Shown one piece after another: positions 15,577 to 24,006 of a DNA stretch of 64,000 nucleotides. The notes under the pieces were generated by a model, which searched no databases, was not told the DNA's origin, and was given only the letters and a program-made list of their open reading frames with translations. This DNA is from Streptomyces dioscori (lineage in GTDB: Bacteria; Actinomycetota; Actinomycetes; Streptomycetales; Streptomycetaceae). The translations under genes and the position numbers were made by a program. The DNA lies in the NCBI RefSeq assembly GCF_003024195.1, contig NZ_KZ679054.1:62001-126000 (forward strand). The letters run 5' to 3'. The stretch's first letter is position 1. Each line of letters opens with the position of its first letter.

Positions 15577-16740
15577 ATGGACGTCGGGCTCAAGCGCGAG
15601 CTGGAGGACAAGGTCCGGGCCGGTGAGCGGCTGACCCGCGAGGACGGCATCGCGCTCTACGAGTCGGACGACCTGGCCTGGCTGGGCGGGCTCGCCCACG
15701 AGGTGCGCACCCGCAAGAACGGTGACGTCGTCCACTTCAACGTCAACCGCCACCTCAACATGACGAACGTGTGCACCGCGTCGTGCGCCTACTGCTCGTT
15801 CCAGCGCAAGCCGGGCGAGAAGGACGCGTACACGATGCGCATCGAGGAGGCGGTGAAGCTCGCCAAGGCGATGGAGGGCGAGAACCTCACCGAACTGCAC
15901 ATCGTCAACGGGCTCCACCCGAACCTGCCGTGGCGTTACTACCCGCGGTCCTTGAGCGAACTGAAGAAGGCCCTTCCGAACGTCTCCCTGAAGGCCTTCA
16001 CCGCCACCGAGATCCACCACTTCGAGACGATCTCCGGGCTCAGCGCCTCCGAGATCCTCGACGAGCTGATCGACGCGGGTCTTGAGTCACTGACCGGCGG
16101 CGGCGCGGAGATCTTCGACTGGGAGGTCCGGCAGCACATCGTCGACCACCGCACCCACTGGGAGGACTGGTCACGTATCCACCGCCTCGCGCACGAGAAG
16201 GGTCTGAAGACCCCGTGCACGATGCTGTACGGGCACATCGAGGAGCCCCGCCACCGGGTCGACCACGTCCTGCGCCTGCGTGAGCTGCAGGACGAGACCG
16301 GCGGCTTCCAGGTCTTCATCCCGCTGCGTTACCAGCACGACTTCGTCGACATGAAGGACGGGAAGGTACGCAACCGGCTGCAGGCCCGTACGCAGATGGC
16401 GACCGGCGCGGAGGCGCTGAAGACCTTCGCGGTGTCGCGGCTGCTCTTCGACAACGTGCCGCACGTCAAGGTCTTCTGGGTCATGCACGGCGTCCAGACC
16501 GCGCAGCTCGCGCTGCAGCACGGGGCGGACGACATGGACGGGTCGGTCGTCGAGTACAAGATCACGCATGACGCCGACAACTACGGCACGCCGAACAAGC
16601 TCACCCGTGAGGATCTGCTCGATCTGATTCGGGACGCGGGGTTCCGGCCGGTGGAGCGGAACACCCGGTACGAGATCATTCGGGAGTACGAAGCCGCGCC
16701 GGCGGGGCGGCGGGAGTCGCCTCAGCCGATGCGGTTCTGA
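15577..16740 (+). CDS. mqnE: Aminofutalosine synthase (radical SAM), MqnE
   Basis: A 387-residue radical SAM enzyme that joins 3-[(1-carboxyvinyl)oxy]benzoate with the SAM-derived 5'-deoxyadenosyl radical to give aminofutalosine, an early futalosine-pathway step. The 4Fe-4S cluster motif is C66-T-A-S-C70-A-Y-C73, embedded in HLNMTNVC and CSFQRKPGE. GGGAEIF and the C-terminal DGSVVEYKITHDADN are family hallmarks. The ATG at 15577 follows AGGGAGAGG. MqnA, which prepares its substrate, is at 26.6 kb. Confidence 0.94.
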   Translation: MDVGLKRELEDKVRAGERLTREDGIALYESDDLAWLGGLAHEVRTRKNGDVVHFNVNRHLNMTNVCTASCAYCSFQRKPGEKDAYTMRIEEAVKLAKAMEGENLTELHIVNGLHPNLPWRYYPRSLSELKKALPNVSLKAFTATEIHHFETISGLSASEILDELIDAGLESLTGGGAEIFDWEVRQHIVDHRTHWEDWSRIHRLAHEKGLKTPCTMLYGHIEEPRHRVDHVLRLRELQDETGGFQVFIPLRYQHDFVDMKDGKVRNRLQARTQMATGAEALKTFAVSRLLFDNVPHVKVFWVMHGVQTAQLALQHGADDMDGSVVEYKITHDADNYGTPNKLTREDLLDLIRDAGFRPVERNTRYEIIREYEAAPAGRRESPQPMRF

Positions 16741-16772
16741 TCTTCTGATCTTTGGGCTGACGCTGACCTCCT

Positions 16773-16788
16773 GGGGGCTGCCGCCCCC
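16773..16788 (+). terminator. Short GC stem-loop after mqnE
   Basis: GGGGGC-TGCC-GCCCCC forms a 6-bp stem with a 4-base loop 32 bases after the mqnE stop. Confidence 0.45.
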
Positions 16789-16835
16789 GGGACCCCCGCC
16801 CGGTCCTTCGCTGCCGCGTTCTTCTGCGGGTGCGT

Positions 16836-16905
16836 GGGGGCTGGGCGCGCCGTTCCCCGCGCCCCTCAGGGGCGAAAGGAATGCGCCGTTGCCCCGTGCC
16901 TCTTT
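16836..16905. repeat. Copies of the GGGGCGCGGGGAAC-type repeat
   Basis: One clear and one degenerate copy of the unit seen at 566-790 and 20594-20812 (here as GCGCGCCGTTCCCCGCGCCCCT followed by a shorter GCGCCGTTGCCCCGTGCC) lie downstream of mqnE. Confidence 0.7.
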
Positions 16906-16913
16906 GGGGAGAT

Positions 16914-16976
16914 AGAACGTTCGGTCTTGACAATGGGGCCCGACTGCCTCTTAGCTGTGACGTGACCGAACGTTCT
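16914..16976 (+). promoter_or_regulatory. Promoter flanked by perfect 13-bp inverted repeat
   Basis: AGAACGTTCGGTC at 16914-16926 and its exact complement at 16964-16976 bracket 37 bases holding TTGACA (16927-16932) and a weaker -10 such as TTAGCT (16951-16956). The layout suggests a repressor binding on both sides of the promoter of the membrane-protein gene at 17011. The cognate regulator is not obvious; the TetR gene at 18908 is the nearest candidate. Confidence 0.65.
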
Positions 16977-17010
16977 CCATTATCTCCGTGACGTCTTGAG
17001 AGGCGCTGCC

Positions 17011-17607
17011 GTGAACACCTCCGTGAACACCTCCGTGAACTCCCCCGTGGACCCCTTCGTCGGGACCGCCCCCACCGCCGTCCCCGCGGCCCTGCGCAAG
17101 CTGTACTTCGTGCGCTTCGCCTTCGCCGCGGTGTGGGCCGCCCTGCTGTTCGCGACCGCCGACACGCTGGGGCCGGTGAGCGTGACGCTGCTGGTGATCT
17201 ACCCCCTGTTCGACGTGGCGGCGGCGGTCGTCGACCTCCGGGCCGCGCGGGCCGACGGCGGCAGGGCTCCGGCGCTGCTCGTGAACATCGTGATCAGCTC
17301 CCTGACGGTCATCGGGCTCGCCGTCGCCGCCACGTCCGGCATCCCGGCCGTGCTGCGGGTCTGGGGAGCGTGGGCCGTCGTCTCGGGCGTCGTGCAGCTC
17401 GTCGCGGGCGCCCTGCGCCGGAAGCTGGGCGGTCAGTGGCCGATGATCGTCAGCGGCGCCATCTCGACCCTCGCCGGCTCGTCCTTCATCGCCTCCGCCG
17501 CCGGCGACGACGCCTCGCTGTCGAGCCTCGCCGGTTACGCCTTCCTCGGCGGCCTCTTCTTCCTCGCCTCGGCGCTGCGCCTGGGCCGCGCCCGCGACGC
17601 GGTGTGA
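17011..17607 (+). CDS. Multipass membrane protein, HdeD/DUF308-like
   Basis: A 198-residue integral membrane protein with six hydrophobic helices (starting near YFVRFAFAAVWAALLF and ending GGLFFLASALRLGRA). The spacing and motifs such as WGAWAVVSGVVQLVAG resemble the HdeD/DUF308 family, implicated in acid or envelope stress in other bacteria. The N-terminus lies in a 12-base tandem repeat, GTGAACACCTCC, so three in-frame GTG codons occur in a row; the first (17011) is used here. It is expressed from the promoter with flanking inverted repeats. Confidence 0.7.
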   Translation: MNTSVNTSVNSPVDPFVGTAPTAVPAALRKLYFVRFAFAAVWAALLFATADTLGPVSVTLLVIYPLFDVAAAVVDLRAARADGGRAPALLVNIVISSLTVIGLAVAATSGIPAVLRVWGAWAVVSGVVQLVAGALRRKLGGQWPMIVSGAISTLAGSSFIASAAGDDASLSSLAGYAFLGGLFFLASALRLGRARDAV

Positions 17608-17631
17608 CCTCGTCCGCGTCGGCCGAGAGGC

Positions 17632-17685
17632 CATGAGGTTCGCGAGGTCCATGAGGTTCGCGAGGCCCATGAGGTTCGCGAGAGG
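17632..17685. repeat. 18-bp tandem repeat, three copies
   Basis: Three units of CATGAGGTTCGCGAGG followed by two variable bases, in the gap between the membrane-protein and GNAT genes. No gene is seen in this gap. Confidence 0.85.
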
Positions 17686-17792
17686 GCGGTTCGGGGGCCG
17701 CGAGAAGACGGTGTGGGGCCGCTTGCGGGTCGCGCGGCCTTCGTCACGGCAGCCACTTGAGTCACAGGCCGGGTAATAAGTAATCTGCCCAC

Positions 17793-18326
17793 ATGGCCCT
17801 TACGTTCGAGCTCGACCCCTCCATCGGCCCCGCCCTGCGGGACGGCATCACCGACCTGTGGGCCGACGTGTCCAACGCGGGCGGCTCCGTCGGCTTCGTA
17901 CCGCCCGTCTCGCGCGAGACCGTACGGCCCGAGCTCGTGAAGCACTTCGTCGCGATGGCCGAGGGCCGCACCCGGCTCCTGATCGGCCGCGACGAGGACG
18001 GAACCGTCGCCGCGACCGCCTTCCTCACCCGCAACACCCACCGCCTGATGACGCACTGGCTGTGGCTGTACACGGTGATGGTGCACCCGAGGCACCAGGG
18101 CAAGGGTTACGGCCGTGACCTGCTCACGGCCGCCGCCGACGCCGCCCGGAGTCTCGACGGCATAGAGGCGATACGGCTGACCTGCCGGGGCGGTGAGGGC
18201 CTGGAGCGGTTCTACGGATCGTGCGGCTACAAGGAGGTCGGCCGCGTACCGGACGCGATCAGGGTGTCGCCGGGCGACGACCGCGACGACATCACGATGC
18301 TGCTGTCACTGGGCCGCCTCGACTGA
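17793..18326 (+). CDS. GNAT family N-acetyltransferase
   Basis: A 177-residue acetyltransferase. Motif A, VMVHPRHQGKGYGRDLLTA (Q-G-K-G-Y-G, about residues 95-113), gives the acetyl-CoA loop; ERFYGSCGYKEVGR near the C-terminus is the typical GNAT helix-strand end. The substrate is unknown. The ATG at 17793 is the natural start, preceded by a weak ribosome site. It lies alone between membrane-protein genes. Confidence 0.88.
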   Translation: MALTFELDPSIGPALRDGITDLWADVSNAGGSVGFVPPVSRETVRPELVKHFVAMAEGRTRLLIGRDEDGTVAATAFLTRNTHRLMTHWLWLYTVMVHPRHQGKGYGRDLLTAAADAARSLDGIEAIRLTCRGGEGLERFYGSCGYKEVGRVPDAIRVSPGDDRDDITMLLSLGRLD

Positions 18327-18473
18327 CACCGCCGACTGATCCGCCGACTGACACCGGCGACCTACACCGGCGGGGCCGCGGACCCCCGACACCCCCCTAC
18401 AAGATCGCGGCCCGCGCGTGCTTCACTGGACGGTGCCCTTTGGGAACGTTCGGAACGGGAAGAGTGGATTGAG

Positions 18474-18824
18474 ATGCTCCGCTACACACTGATGCGCCTG
18501 GGGATCTTCGTGGGCTGCCTCGTGGTCGTCTGGGGCCTCGTCTACTCCGGCGTCGCCCCGCGCGGCCTCGGCGACTCGAACGGCATGTGGGTCGTCATGC
18601 TCGCCCTGGTCGTCTCGGCGCCCATCAGCTTCGTGGTCCTGCGCAAGGAACGCGACCGCGCCTCGGTGCAGGTCGTCCAGCGCGTCGACCGTATGAAGTC
18701 CAACCTGGAGGCGAACCGCAACCAGGAGGACGAGGCGGCCGACGCGGCAACGGGCAACGTGTCCGGCGAAACGCCGAGCGAGGTGCCCGGCGACGTGTCC
18801 GGCGCCCGGAGCCGGACGGCCTGA
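18474..18824 (+). CDS. DUF4229-like small membrane protein
   Basis: A 116-residue protein with two N-terminal transmembrane helices (LRLGIFVGCLVVVWGLVY-like and MWVVMLALVVSAPISFVVL) followed by a charged helix (RKERDRASVQVVQRVDRMK) and an acidic disordered tail. This matches the actinobacterial DUF4229 family often encoded near menaquinone genes (recalled association). The function is unknown. The ATG at 18474 is preceded by GGGAAGAG. Confidence 0.75.
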   Translation: MLRYTLMRLGIFVGCLVVVWGLVYSGVAPRGLGDSNGMWVVMLALVVSAPISFVVLRKERDRASVQVVQRVDRMKSNLEANRNQEDEAADAATGNVSGETPSEVPGDVSGARSRTA

Positions 18825-18892
18825 AGGCGACGGCGGGCCGCGTCCCGGCCCCGCCGCCACCGCACCTCGCCCCGGCGTGACCGCCGGCAGAA

Positions 18893-18910
18893 CATACTCT
18901 TTCCTGTATG
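18893..18910 (+). promoter_or_regulatory. CATAC-N8-GTATG inverted repeat over the TetR start codon
   Basis: The repeat spans a -10-like TACTCT (18895-18900) and the ATG (18908-18910). Seven bases separate the two and no ribosome site is present, suggesting a leaderless, autoregulated gene. Confidence 0.45.
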
Positions 18911-19600
18911 GGTGCAGTGAAGAGCAAGCGGATGCCCCGTGCCGTGCGCGAACAGCAGATGCTGGACGCCGCCGTACGGACCTTCGGGCAGCGGGGCTAC
19001 CGAGCCGCCTCGATGGACGAGATCGCCGATCTGGCGGGCGTGTCCAAGCCGTTGGTCTACCTGTACCTGAACAGCAAGGAAGACCTCTTCACCGCGTGCA
19101 TCCGGCGTGAGGCCGCCGCCCTGACCGCGGCCGTACGCGCCGGAGTCCGGCCCGATCTGCCCGCCGACCGCCAACTCTGGGAAGGCCTGCGGGCGTTCTT
19201 CACGCACACCGCGCAGAACCCGGACGGCTGGGCGGTGCTGCACCGTCAGGCGCGTACGCACGGGGAGCCGTTCGCCGCCGAGATCACGTCGATGCGTGAG
19301 GAGATCGTGGCGTTCGTCACCCAGCTGATCGTGGTCGCCGCACGGGAGGCCCACCGCAACCCCTCACTGCCCGAACGCGAGGTCGCGGGCCTCGCGGAAG
19401 CGCTCGTCGGCGCCGCGGAATCCCTCGCCGCCTGGGCCAACGCCACTCCCGGGGTCTCCGCCCGGCAGGCCGCCGCGACCCTGATGAACTTCGCGTGGGC
19501 GGGCTTGGGCGACCTGATGGAGGGCCAGCCGTGGGAGGAAGCCCCGGAGACCGCCGGGGCTCCGAAGGGCGCCTCGGCTCCGGCGGACGCGGCGCCCTGA
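18908..19600 (+). CDS. TetR/AcrR-family transcriptional regulator
   Basis: A 230-residue repressor-type protein. The N-terminal TetR helix-turn-helix runs over residues about 13-60 (MLDAAVRTFGQRGYRAASMD, EIADLAGVSKPLVYLYLNSKEDLF); the rest is an all-helical ligand-binding domain with a disordered Ala/Pro tail. It is convergent with the MaoC gene and six bases away from it. Plausible targets are its own promoter, the fatty-acid-type operator at 22285, or the 16.9-kb inverted repeat; none is proven. Confidence 0.9.
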   Translation: MGAVKSKRMPRAVREQQMLDAAVRTFGQRGYRAASMDEIADLAGVSKPLVYLYLNSKEDLFTACIRREAAALTAAVRAGVRPDLPADRQLWEGLRAFFTHTAQNPDGWAVLHRQARTHGEPFAAEITSMREEIVAFVTQLIVVAAREAHRNPSLPEREVAGLAEALVGAAESLAAWANATPGVSARQAAATLMNFAWAGLGDLMEGQPWEEAPETAGAPKGASAPADAAP

Positions 19601-19605
19601 TCAGG

Positions 19606-20538
19606 TCAGGCGAGCGGGAGCACTTCCCCCGTCAGATGCAGTCGGCCGCCGTCGGCCCCGCGCAGCTCGAAACGGCTGCTCCTCGCCCCGTACGACACCG
19701 TCCCCGGCAGCAGCACCGGCGCCTTGAACTCCGCCCGTACGCGGACCGCTTGGGGTGTCCCGCGCCCGGCGAGGCAGCGCGCCACGGTCCACATGCCGTG
19801 CGCGACGGTCCGGGGGAAGCCGAACATGCGGGCGGTGAGGGGGTGGAGGTGGATCGGGTTGCGGTCCCCGGACGCGGAGCCGTACCGCCGCCCGACGTCC
19901 TCCGCGAGACGCCACTCGGCGAGCACGGGCAGCGGCTTGCGCTCCGCCGCGGCGGCCTGTCCGCGGAGCCGTCCCGCGACGGCCTGCTCGGCGACGCTTC
20001 CCGCTGCCGCGGGCTCGACGGCGTGCCGTGCCAGATAGGTACTGCGTGACTCCCACACGAGGTCGCCGGCCGCGCGCACCTCGGTCGTGACGACGGCCTC
20101 GGTCCCGCGCCTGTGAGGCACCAAGTCATCAACTGCCACGGCGAGTTCGTACTCCCCGGTGGCCGTGAGCGCCCGGTGCTGGGTGATCCCGATGGACGTG
20201 TGCACCAGCCCGAGCAGTGGCAGCGGGAACGTCCGCGCGCTCATCAGCCGCATGGCTGCCGGGAAGCCGAGAACGTGCGGGTAGGTCGGGGGCAGCTCGT
20301 CCGCCCCCACCCCGAAGCCGCAGGCCCGCTCGTACGCGGCGAGTCTGCCCAGGTCGACCCGGACGCCGGGCAGTACCAGCCGGGCACGGGGTGCGGTGAC
20401 CCCGGTCCGGGGCCGCTTGAACGGGGAGAGCACCGCTCCCCGGGCCAGCAGGGGCCACAGCGCCGGCGACCGCCCGAGGGTACGCGTCCGCGTCCCAGTC
20501 CCAGTCCCACTGCTCCCGACACCCACAAGCTCACCCAT
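19606..20538 (-). CDS. MaoC-like (R)-specific hydratase, HtdX-like
   Basis: A 310-residue double-hotdog protein. The C-terminal half carries the hydratase-2 motif YGSASGDRNPIHLHPLTARMFG with catalytic-type Asp and His, then VAHGMW. The N-terminal half (LPPTYPHVLGFPAAMRLM) is the non-catalytic hotdog. The ATG at 20538 follows GGAGGAGGAGAG. With the FabG-type reductase upstream and the divergent thiolase it reproduces the mycobacterial order htdX-fabG4-fadA2, pointing to a fatty-acyl elongation or degradation cycle; the true substrate is unknown. Confidence 0.85.
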   Translation of the reverse strand: MGELVGVGSSGTGTGTRTRTLGRSPALWPLLARGAVLSPFKRPRTGVTAPRARLVLPGVRVDLGRLAAYERACGFGVGADELPPTYPHVLGFPAAMRLMSARTFPLPLLGLVHTSIGITQHRALTATGEYELAVAVDDLVPHRRGTEAVVTTEVRAAGDLVWESRSTYLARHAVEPAAAGSVAEQAVAGRLRGQAAAAERKPLPVLAEWRLAEDVGRRYGSASGDRNPIHLHPLTARMFGFPRTVAHGMWTVARCLAGRGTPQAVRVRAEFKAPVLLPGTVSYGARSSRFELRGADGGRLHLTGEVLPLA

Positions 20539-20593
20539 CTCCAACTCTCCTCCTCCACAACAGCCCGTACTCACGGTCCGCTCCCGGGCGCGC

Positions 20594-20812
20594 CCCGGTG
20601 GGGGCGGGCCGCGCAGTTCCCCGCGCCCCCAAAACAAGGGCTGCGCCCTTGAGGGGCGCGGGGAACGGCGCGCCCAGCCACGACGCACCCGCACCCGGCA
20701 GCGGCGCTTTCAGGGGGCGCGGGGAACGGCGCAACCAGCCACAGCGCACCCGCACCGGGCAACGGCGCTTTTAAGGGGCGCGGGGAACTGCGCGACAAGC
20801 CCCCACCGGGCC
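20594..20812. repeat. Cluster of GGGGCGCGGGGAAC-type repeats
   Basis: Four copies, near 20604 (inverted), 20654, 20714 and 20774, occupy the gap between the MaoC and FabG genes. GGCATCCGCA repeats follow at about 20850-20877. The stretch 20539-20879 holds no supported gene. Confidence 0.85.
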
Positions 20813-20879
20813 CGCACCCGACGACGACCCCCGACCCGCCCCGCGCCGCAGGCATCCGCAGGCATCCGCAGGCACCCGT

Positions 20880-22220
20880 TCACGCCCCCAACAAGCTCTG
20901 CCCACACACCCGCACGACCTGTCCATTGACCGCCCCGGATCCCGGACCCGCGAACCACGCCGTCGTCTCGGCGACATCCGCCGGCAGCCCGCCCTGGGAG
21001 AGGGAGTTCATCCGCCGCCCCGCCTCCCGGATGAACAGCGGCACCGCGGCCGTCATCCGCGTCTCGATGAACCCGGGCGCGACCGCGTTCACGGTCACGC
21101 CGTACTCCGACAGCGCCCGCGGCCCGAGCGCCCGTACGAGCCCCACGATCCCCGCCTTGGACGCCGCGTAGTTCGTCTGGCCGGCGTTCCCCGCGATTCC
21201 GGCGATGGACGCGGTGGCCACGATCCGCCCGCCCGCCCGCAGCGTGCCGCCGGTCAGCAGCGCGTCGGTCGTGCGCAGCACACTCGCGAGGTTGACGTCG
21301 AGCACCGAACTCCACCGCTCGGCGGGCATGTTGACCAGTCGCCGGTCCCGCGTGATGCCCGCGTTGTGGACGAGCACGTCCAGCCCTTCGGGGAGCGCGT
21401 CGGCGATCCGCGCCCCCGCGTCGTCCGCCGTGATGTCGAGCGGGAGCGCGACCCCGTCGAGCCGCCGGGCGGCCGCGGCCAGGTCGGCCCCGGCGGCGGG
21501 CACGTCCAGGCACACGACTCGCGCCCCGTCCCGCGCGAGCGTCGCGGCGACGGCTTCGCCGATCCCGCGCGCGGCCCCGGTGACCAGCGCGGTCCGCCCG
21601 GCGAGCGGCTTTCTCCAGTCCGCGGGCGCCCCGTTCCCGGTCTCGCCGTCGCCGATCTCGACGACCTGTCCGCTGACGTACGCCGACCGGGGCGAGAGCA
21701 GGAACCGGAACGTCGACTCGGCGGCACGCGCGTCCGTGAGCCGTACGAGATTGACGGTCCTGCCCCGCCCGATCTCCTTGCCGAGGGACCGTACGAACCC
21801 TTCGAGGCCTTGCTGCACGGCGGCCTGGTGGTGGTCGGCGGGGTCCGTGGGCGAGCCGAGCACCACGATCCGCCCGCTGGCGGCGACCGACCGGACGACG
21901 GGGTGGAGGGCCGCGTGCACCTCGGCGAGCGTGTCGACGTCACGGACTCCGGTGGCGTCGAGGACGACGGCGACCGGGTTCTCCGTGCCCAGGTCCAGCG
22001 CCGAGCCGGCCGGTACGAGGTCCAGGTCCAGTCCCGCGAGCGCGAGGACGGGCGCGAGGTCGAGGTCGGACCTGCCCGCCGTGAGGTGCATCAACCGGCC
22101 CTGCAGGGAGGGTTGTTCGGCGCTCCACCGCCGTAGTCGCGCCGGCTGGGGCAGGCCGAGCCGCCGGGTCAGGAAGCGGCCGGGCGCGGTGCCGGTGAGG
22201 CTCAGATAGCGGTCGGCCAT
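20880..22220 (-). CDS. High-molecular-weight 3-oxoacyl-ACP/CoA reductase, FabG4-like
   Basis: A 446-residue short-chain dehydrogenase with two domains. Residues 1-205 form a degenerate Rossmann-like domain without a glycine-rich loop. The C-terminal catalytic domain has TGAARGIGEAV (NADH site), NAGITRD, a Ser in ATASIAG, and Y-A-A-S-K (TNYAASKAG). The two-domain length matches mycobacterial FabG4, which reduces long 3-oxoacyl-CoA with NADH. It is transcribed toward the MaoC gene across a 340-bp repeat-filled gap and is divergent from the thiolase. Confidence 0.9.
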   Translation of the reverse strand: MADRYLSLTGTAPGRFLTRRLGLPQPARLRRWSAEQPSLQGRLMHLTAGRSDLDLAPVLALAGLDLDLVPAGSALDLGTENPVAVVLDATGVRDVDTLAEVHAALHPVVRSVAASGRIVVLGSPTDPADHHQAAVQQGLEGFVRSLGKEIGRGRTVNLVRLTDARAAESTFRFLLSPRSAYVSGQVVEIGDGETGNGAPADWRKPLAGRTALVTGAARGIGEAVAATLARDGARVVCLDVPAAGADLAAAARRLDGVALPLDITADDAGARIADALPEGLDVLVHNAGITRDRRLVNMPAERWSSVLDVNLASVLRTTDALLTGGTLRAGGRIVATASIAGIAGNAGQTNYAASKAGIVGLVRALGPRALSEYGVTVNAVAPGFIETRMTAAVPLFIREAGRRMNSLSQGGLPADVAETTAWFAGPGSGAVNGQVVRVCGQSLLGA

Positions 22221-22284
22221 GGTTCAGCTCCCAGCTCGGTCGGATGCGCTCGGGCGCAGGCTCGCGCGGGCGCCCCCTCCTTGC

Positions 22285-22313
22285 TTACTCTGGAGTAAGG
22301 TTACCCGAGGTAA
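22285..22313. promoter_or_regulatory. Double operator TTACTC-N2-GAGTAA / TTACC-N3-GGTAA
   Basis: Two adjacent inverted repeats of the TTAC...GTAA type lie between the divergent FabG4-like and thiolase genes. Such half-sites are typical of TetR-family regulators of acyl-CoA metabolism (general knowledge); both genes could be controlled together. Confidence 0.6.
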
Positions 22314-22343
22314 TGCTACGTCACCGTGAGGGAGCAGGTCGAG

Positions 22344-23795
22344 ATGAGCCCCGTCGAACCCAGTCGCGCACCCCGGCCGCTCCGCGCCGTCGACCCCGTT
22401 CCCGAGGCCGGATCCGTCCCCGCGGGCGGCCCCATTCCCGCCGCCGGATCCGTCTCCGCAGCCGGGCCCGCCCCCGCCGGCGGCCCCCTCCCTGCGCCGG
22501 GCCTCCGTATGCCGGGCCTCCGTATGCCGGAGCCGCGCCGCGTCGCGGTCGTCGGCGGTACGCGCATCCCCTTCGCCCGCTCGGACGGCCCGTACGCCGC
22601 TGCCTCGAACCAGGAGATGCTGACTGCGGCCCTCGACGGCCTCGTGGACCGTTACGGGCTCGAAGGGCCGGGCGCGGTGGGGGAGTTGGTGGCCGGTGCC
22701 GTCCTCAAGCACAGCCGCGACTTCAACCTCGCGCGCGAGACCGTGCTCGGTTCACGGCTCGACGCCCGCACCCCCGCGTACGACATCCAGCAGGCCTGCG
22801 GCACCGGCCTCCAGGCCGTGATCGCGGCGGCCAACAAGATCACGCTGGGGCAGACCGAGTCCGCCGTCGCGGGCGGCGCGGACACGGCCAGCGACGCCCC
22901 GCTCGGCGTCAACGACCAGCTGCGGCGCATCCTCCTGGAGGTCCGGCGCGCGAAGTCGGCGGGTGCCCGGCTGAAGGCGCTCACCCGCGTCCGCCCCGGC
23001 CACCTCGTCCCGGAGATCCCGCGCAACGCGGAGCCGCGTACCGGACTGTCGATGGGCGAGCACGCGGCTGTCACCGCCCGGACGTGGGCCGTCACCCGCG
23101 AGGCGCAGGACGAACTGGCGGCGGCCAGCCACCGACGGCTCGCCGCCGCCTACGAACGCGGCCTCTTCGACGACCTGGTCGTGCCCTTCCGGGGGCTGGC
23201 GCGGGACCAGAACCTCCGCCCCGGCTCGACGGTCGCCGAACTGGGCAGGCTGAAGCCCGTGTTCGGCATACAGGGTCCCAACCCCACCATGACGGCGGGC
23301 AATTCGACGCCCCTGACCGACGGCGCGGCCACCGTGCTCCTCGCGAGCGACGCGTGGGCGGCGGAGCGCGGCCTGACTCCCCTCGCGTATCTGACGGCGT
23401 ACGGGACGGCGGCCGTCGACTTCGTGGCGGGGGACGTGGCCGGCGGGGAGGACGGGCTGCTCATGGCGCCCGCCCACGCGGTCCCGCGCATGCTGGAACG
23501 GGTCGGACTCGGCCTCGACGACTTCGACTTCGTCGAGGTGCACGAGGCGTTCGCGTCCCAGGTGCTCGCCACCCTGGCGGCCTGGGAGAAGCAGGGCCTG
23601 GGCCAGGTCGACCGGGCCCGCCTCAACGTGGCGGGCTCGTCCCTGGCGACCGGCCACCCCTTCGCGGCCACCGGGGCGAGGATCGTGGCGACCCTGGCGA
23701 AGCTGCTGGCGGAGCGGCGGAGCCCCGGCCGCGGCCTGATCTCGATCTGCGCGGCGGGCGGCCAGGGTGTGACGGCGATCCTCGAACGCCCGTGA
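22344..23795 (+). CDS. Acetyl-CoA acetyltransferase (thiolase), FadA2-like
   Basis: A 483-residue thiolase. The acylated cysteine lies in QQACGTGLQ (near residue 150), the His in VEVHEAFASQ and the second Cys in SICAAGGQGV; GHPFAATGARI is the thiolase signature. About 60 N-terminal residues are Pro/Ala/Gly-rich and may be disordered. The ATG at 22344 is chosen; a GTG at 22326 would add six residues. It is divergent from the FabG4-like gene and shares the double operator. The arrangement mirrors Rv0241c-Rv0243 of M. tuberculosis. Confidence 0.9.
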   Translation: MSPVEPSRAPRPLRAVDPVPEAGSVPAGGPIPAAGSVSAAGPAPAGGPLPAPGLRMPGLRMPEPRRVAVVGGTRIPFARSDGPYAAASNQEMLTAALDGLVDRYGLEGPGAVGELVAGAVLKHSRDFNLARETVLGSRLDARTPAYDIQQACGTGLQAVIAAANKITLGQTESAVAGGADTASDAPLGVNDQLRRILLEVRRAKSAGARLKALTRVRPGHLVPEIPRNAEPRTGLSMGEHAAVTARTWAVTREAQDELAAASHRRLAAAYERGLFDDLVVPFRGLARDQNLRPGSTVAELGRLKPVFGIQGPNPTMTAGNSTPLTDGAATVLLASDAWAAERGLTPLAYLTAYGTAAVDFVAGDVAGGEDGLLMAPAHAVPRMLERVGLGLDDFDFVEVHEAFASQVLATLAAWEKQGLGQVDRARLNVAGSSLATGHPFAATGARIVATLAKLLAERRSPGRGLISICAAGGQGVTAILERP

Positions 23796-24006
23796 CCCGG
23801 CCGGGCGCACGACGATCCGCACGATTCCTCGTGCGCCCCGCCCCTGTGCGACGTCCTTCCATGCCCACACCTTGGGCAAAAGATGAACAGCCGTCCGAAC
23901 ACGCACCAACCTCTCACTCTTATGCACACAAGCCCCCCAGTTTCCCGGGTGAACCTGCCCGTTCACGGGTCCGTAATGGGAGAAGTACGAGAGCAAGGAG
24001 CCGCCC
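23796..24006. other. Upstream region of acyl-CoA ligase gene
   Basis: A 211-bp gap. GTGAAC (about 23949) and GTTCAC (about 23961) form an inverted repeat within GGGTGAACCTGCCCGTTCAC that may be an operator. No gene is supported here. Confidence 0.4.
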
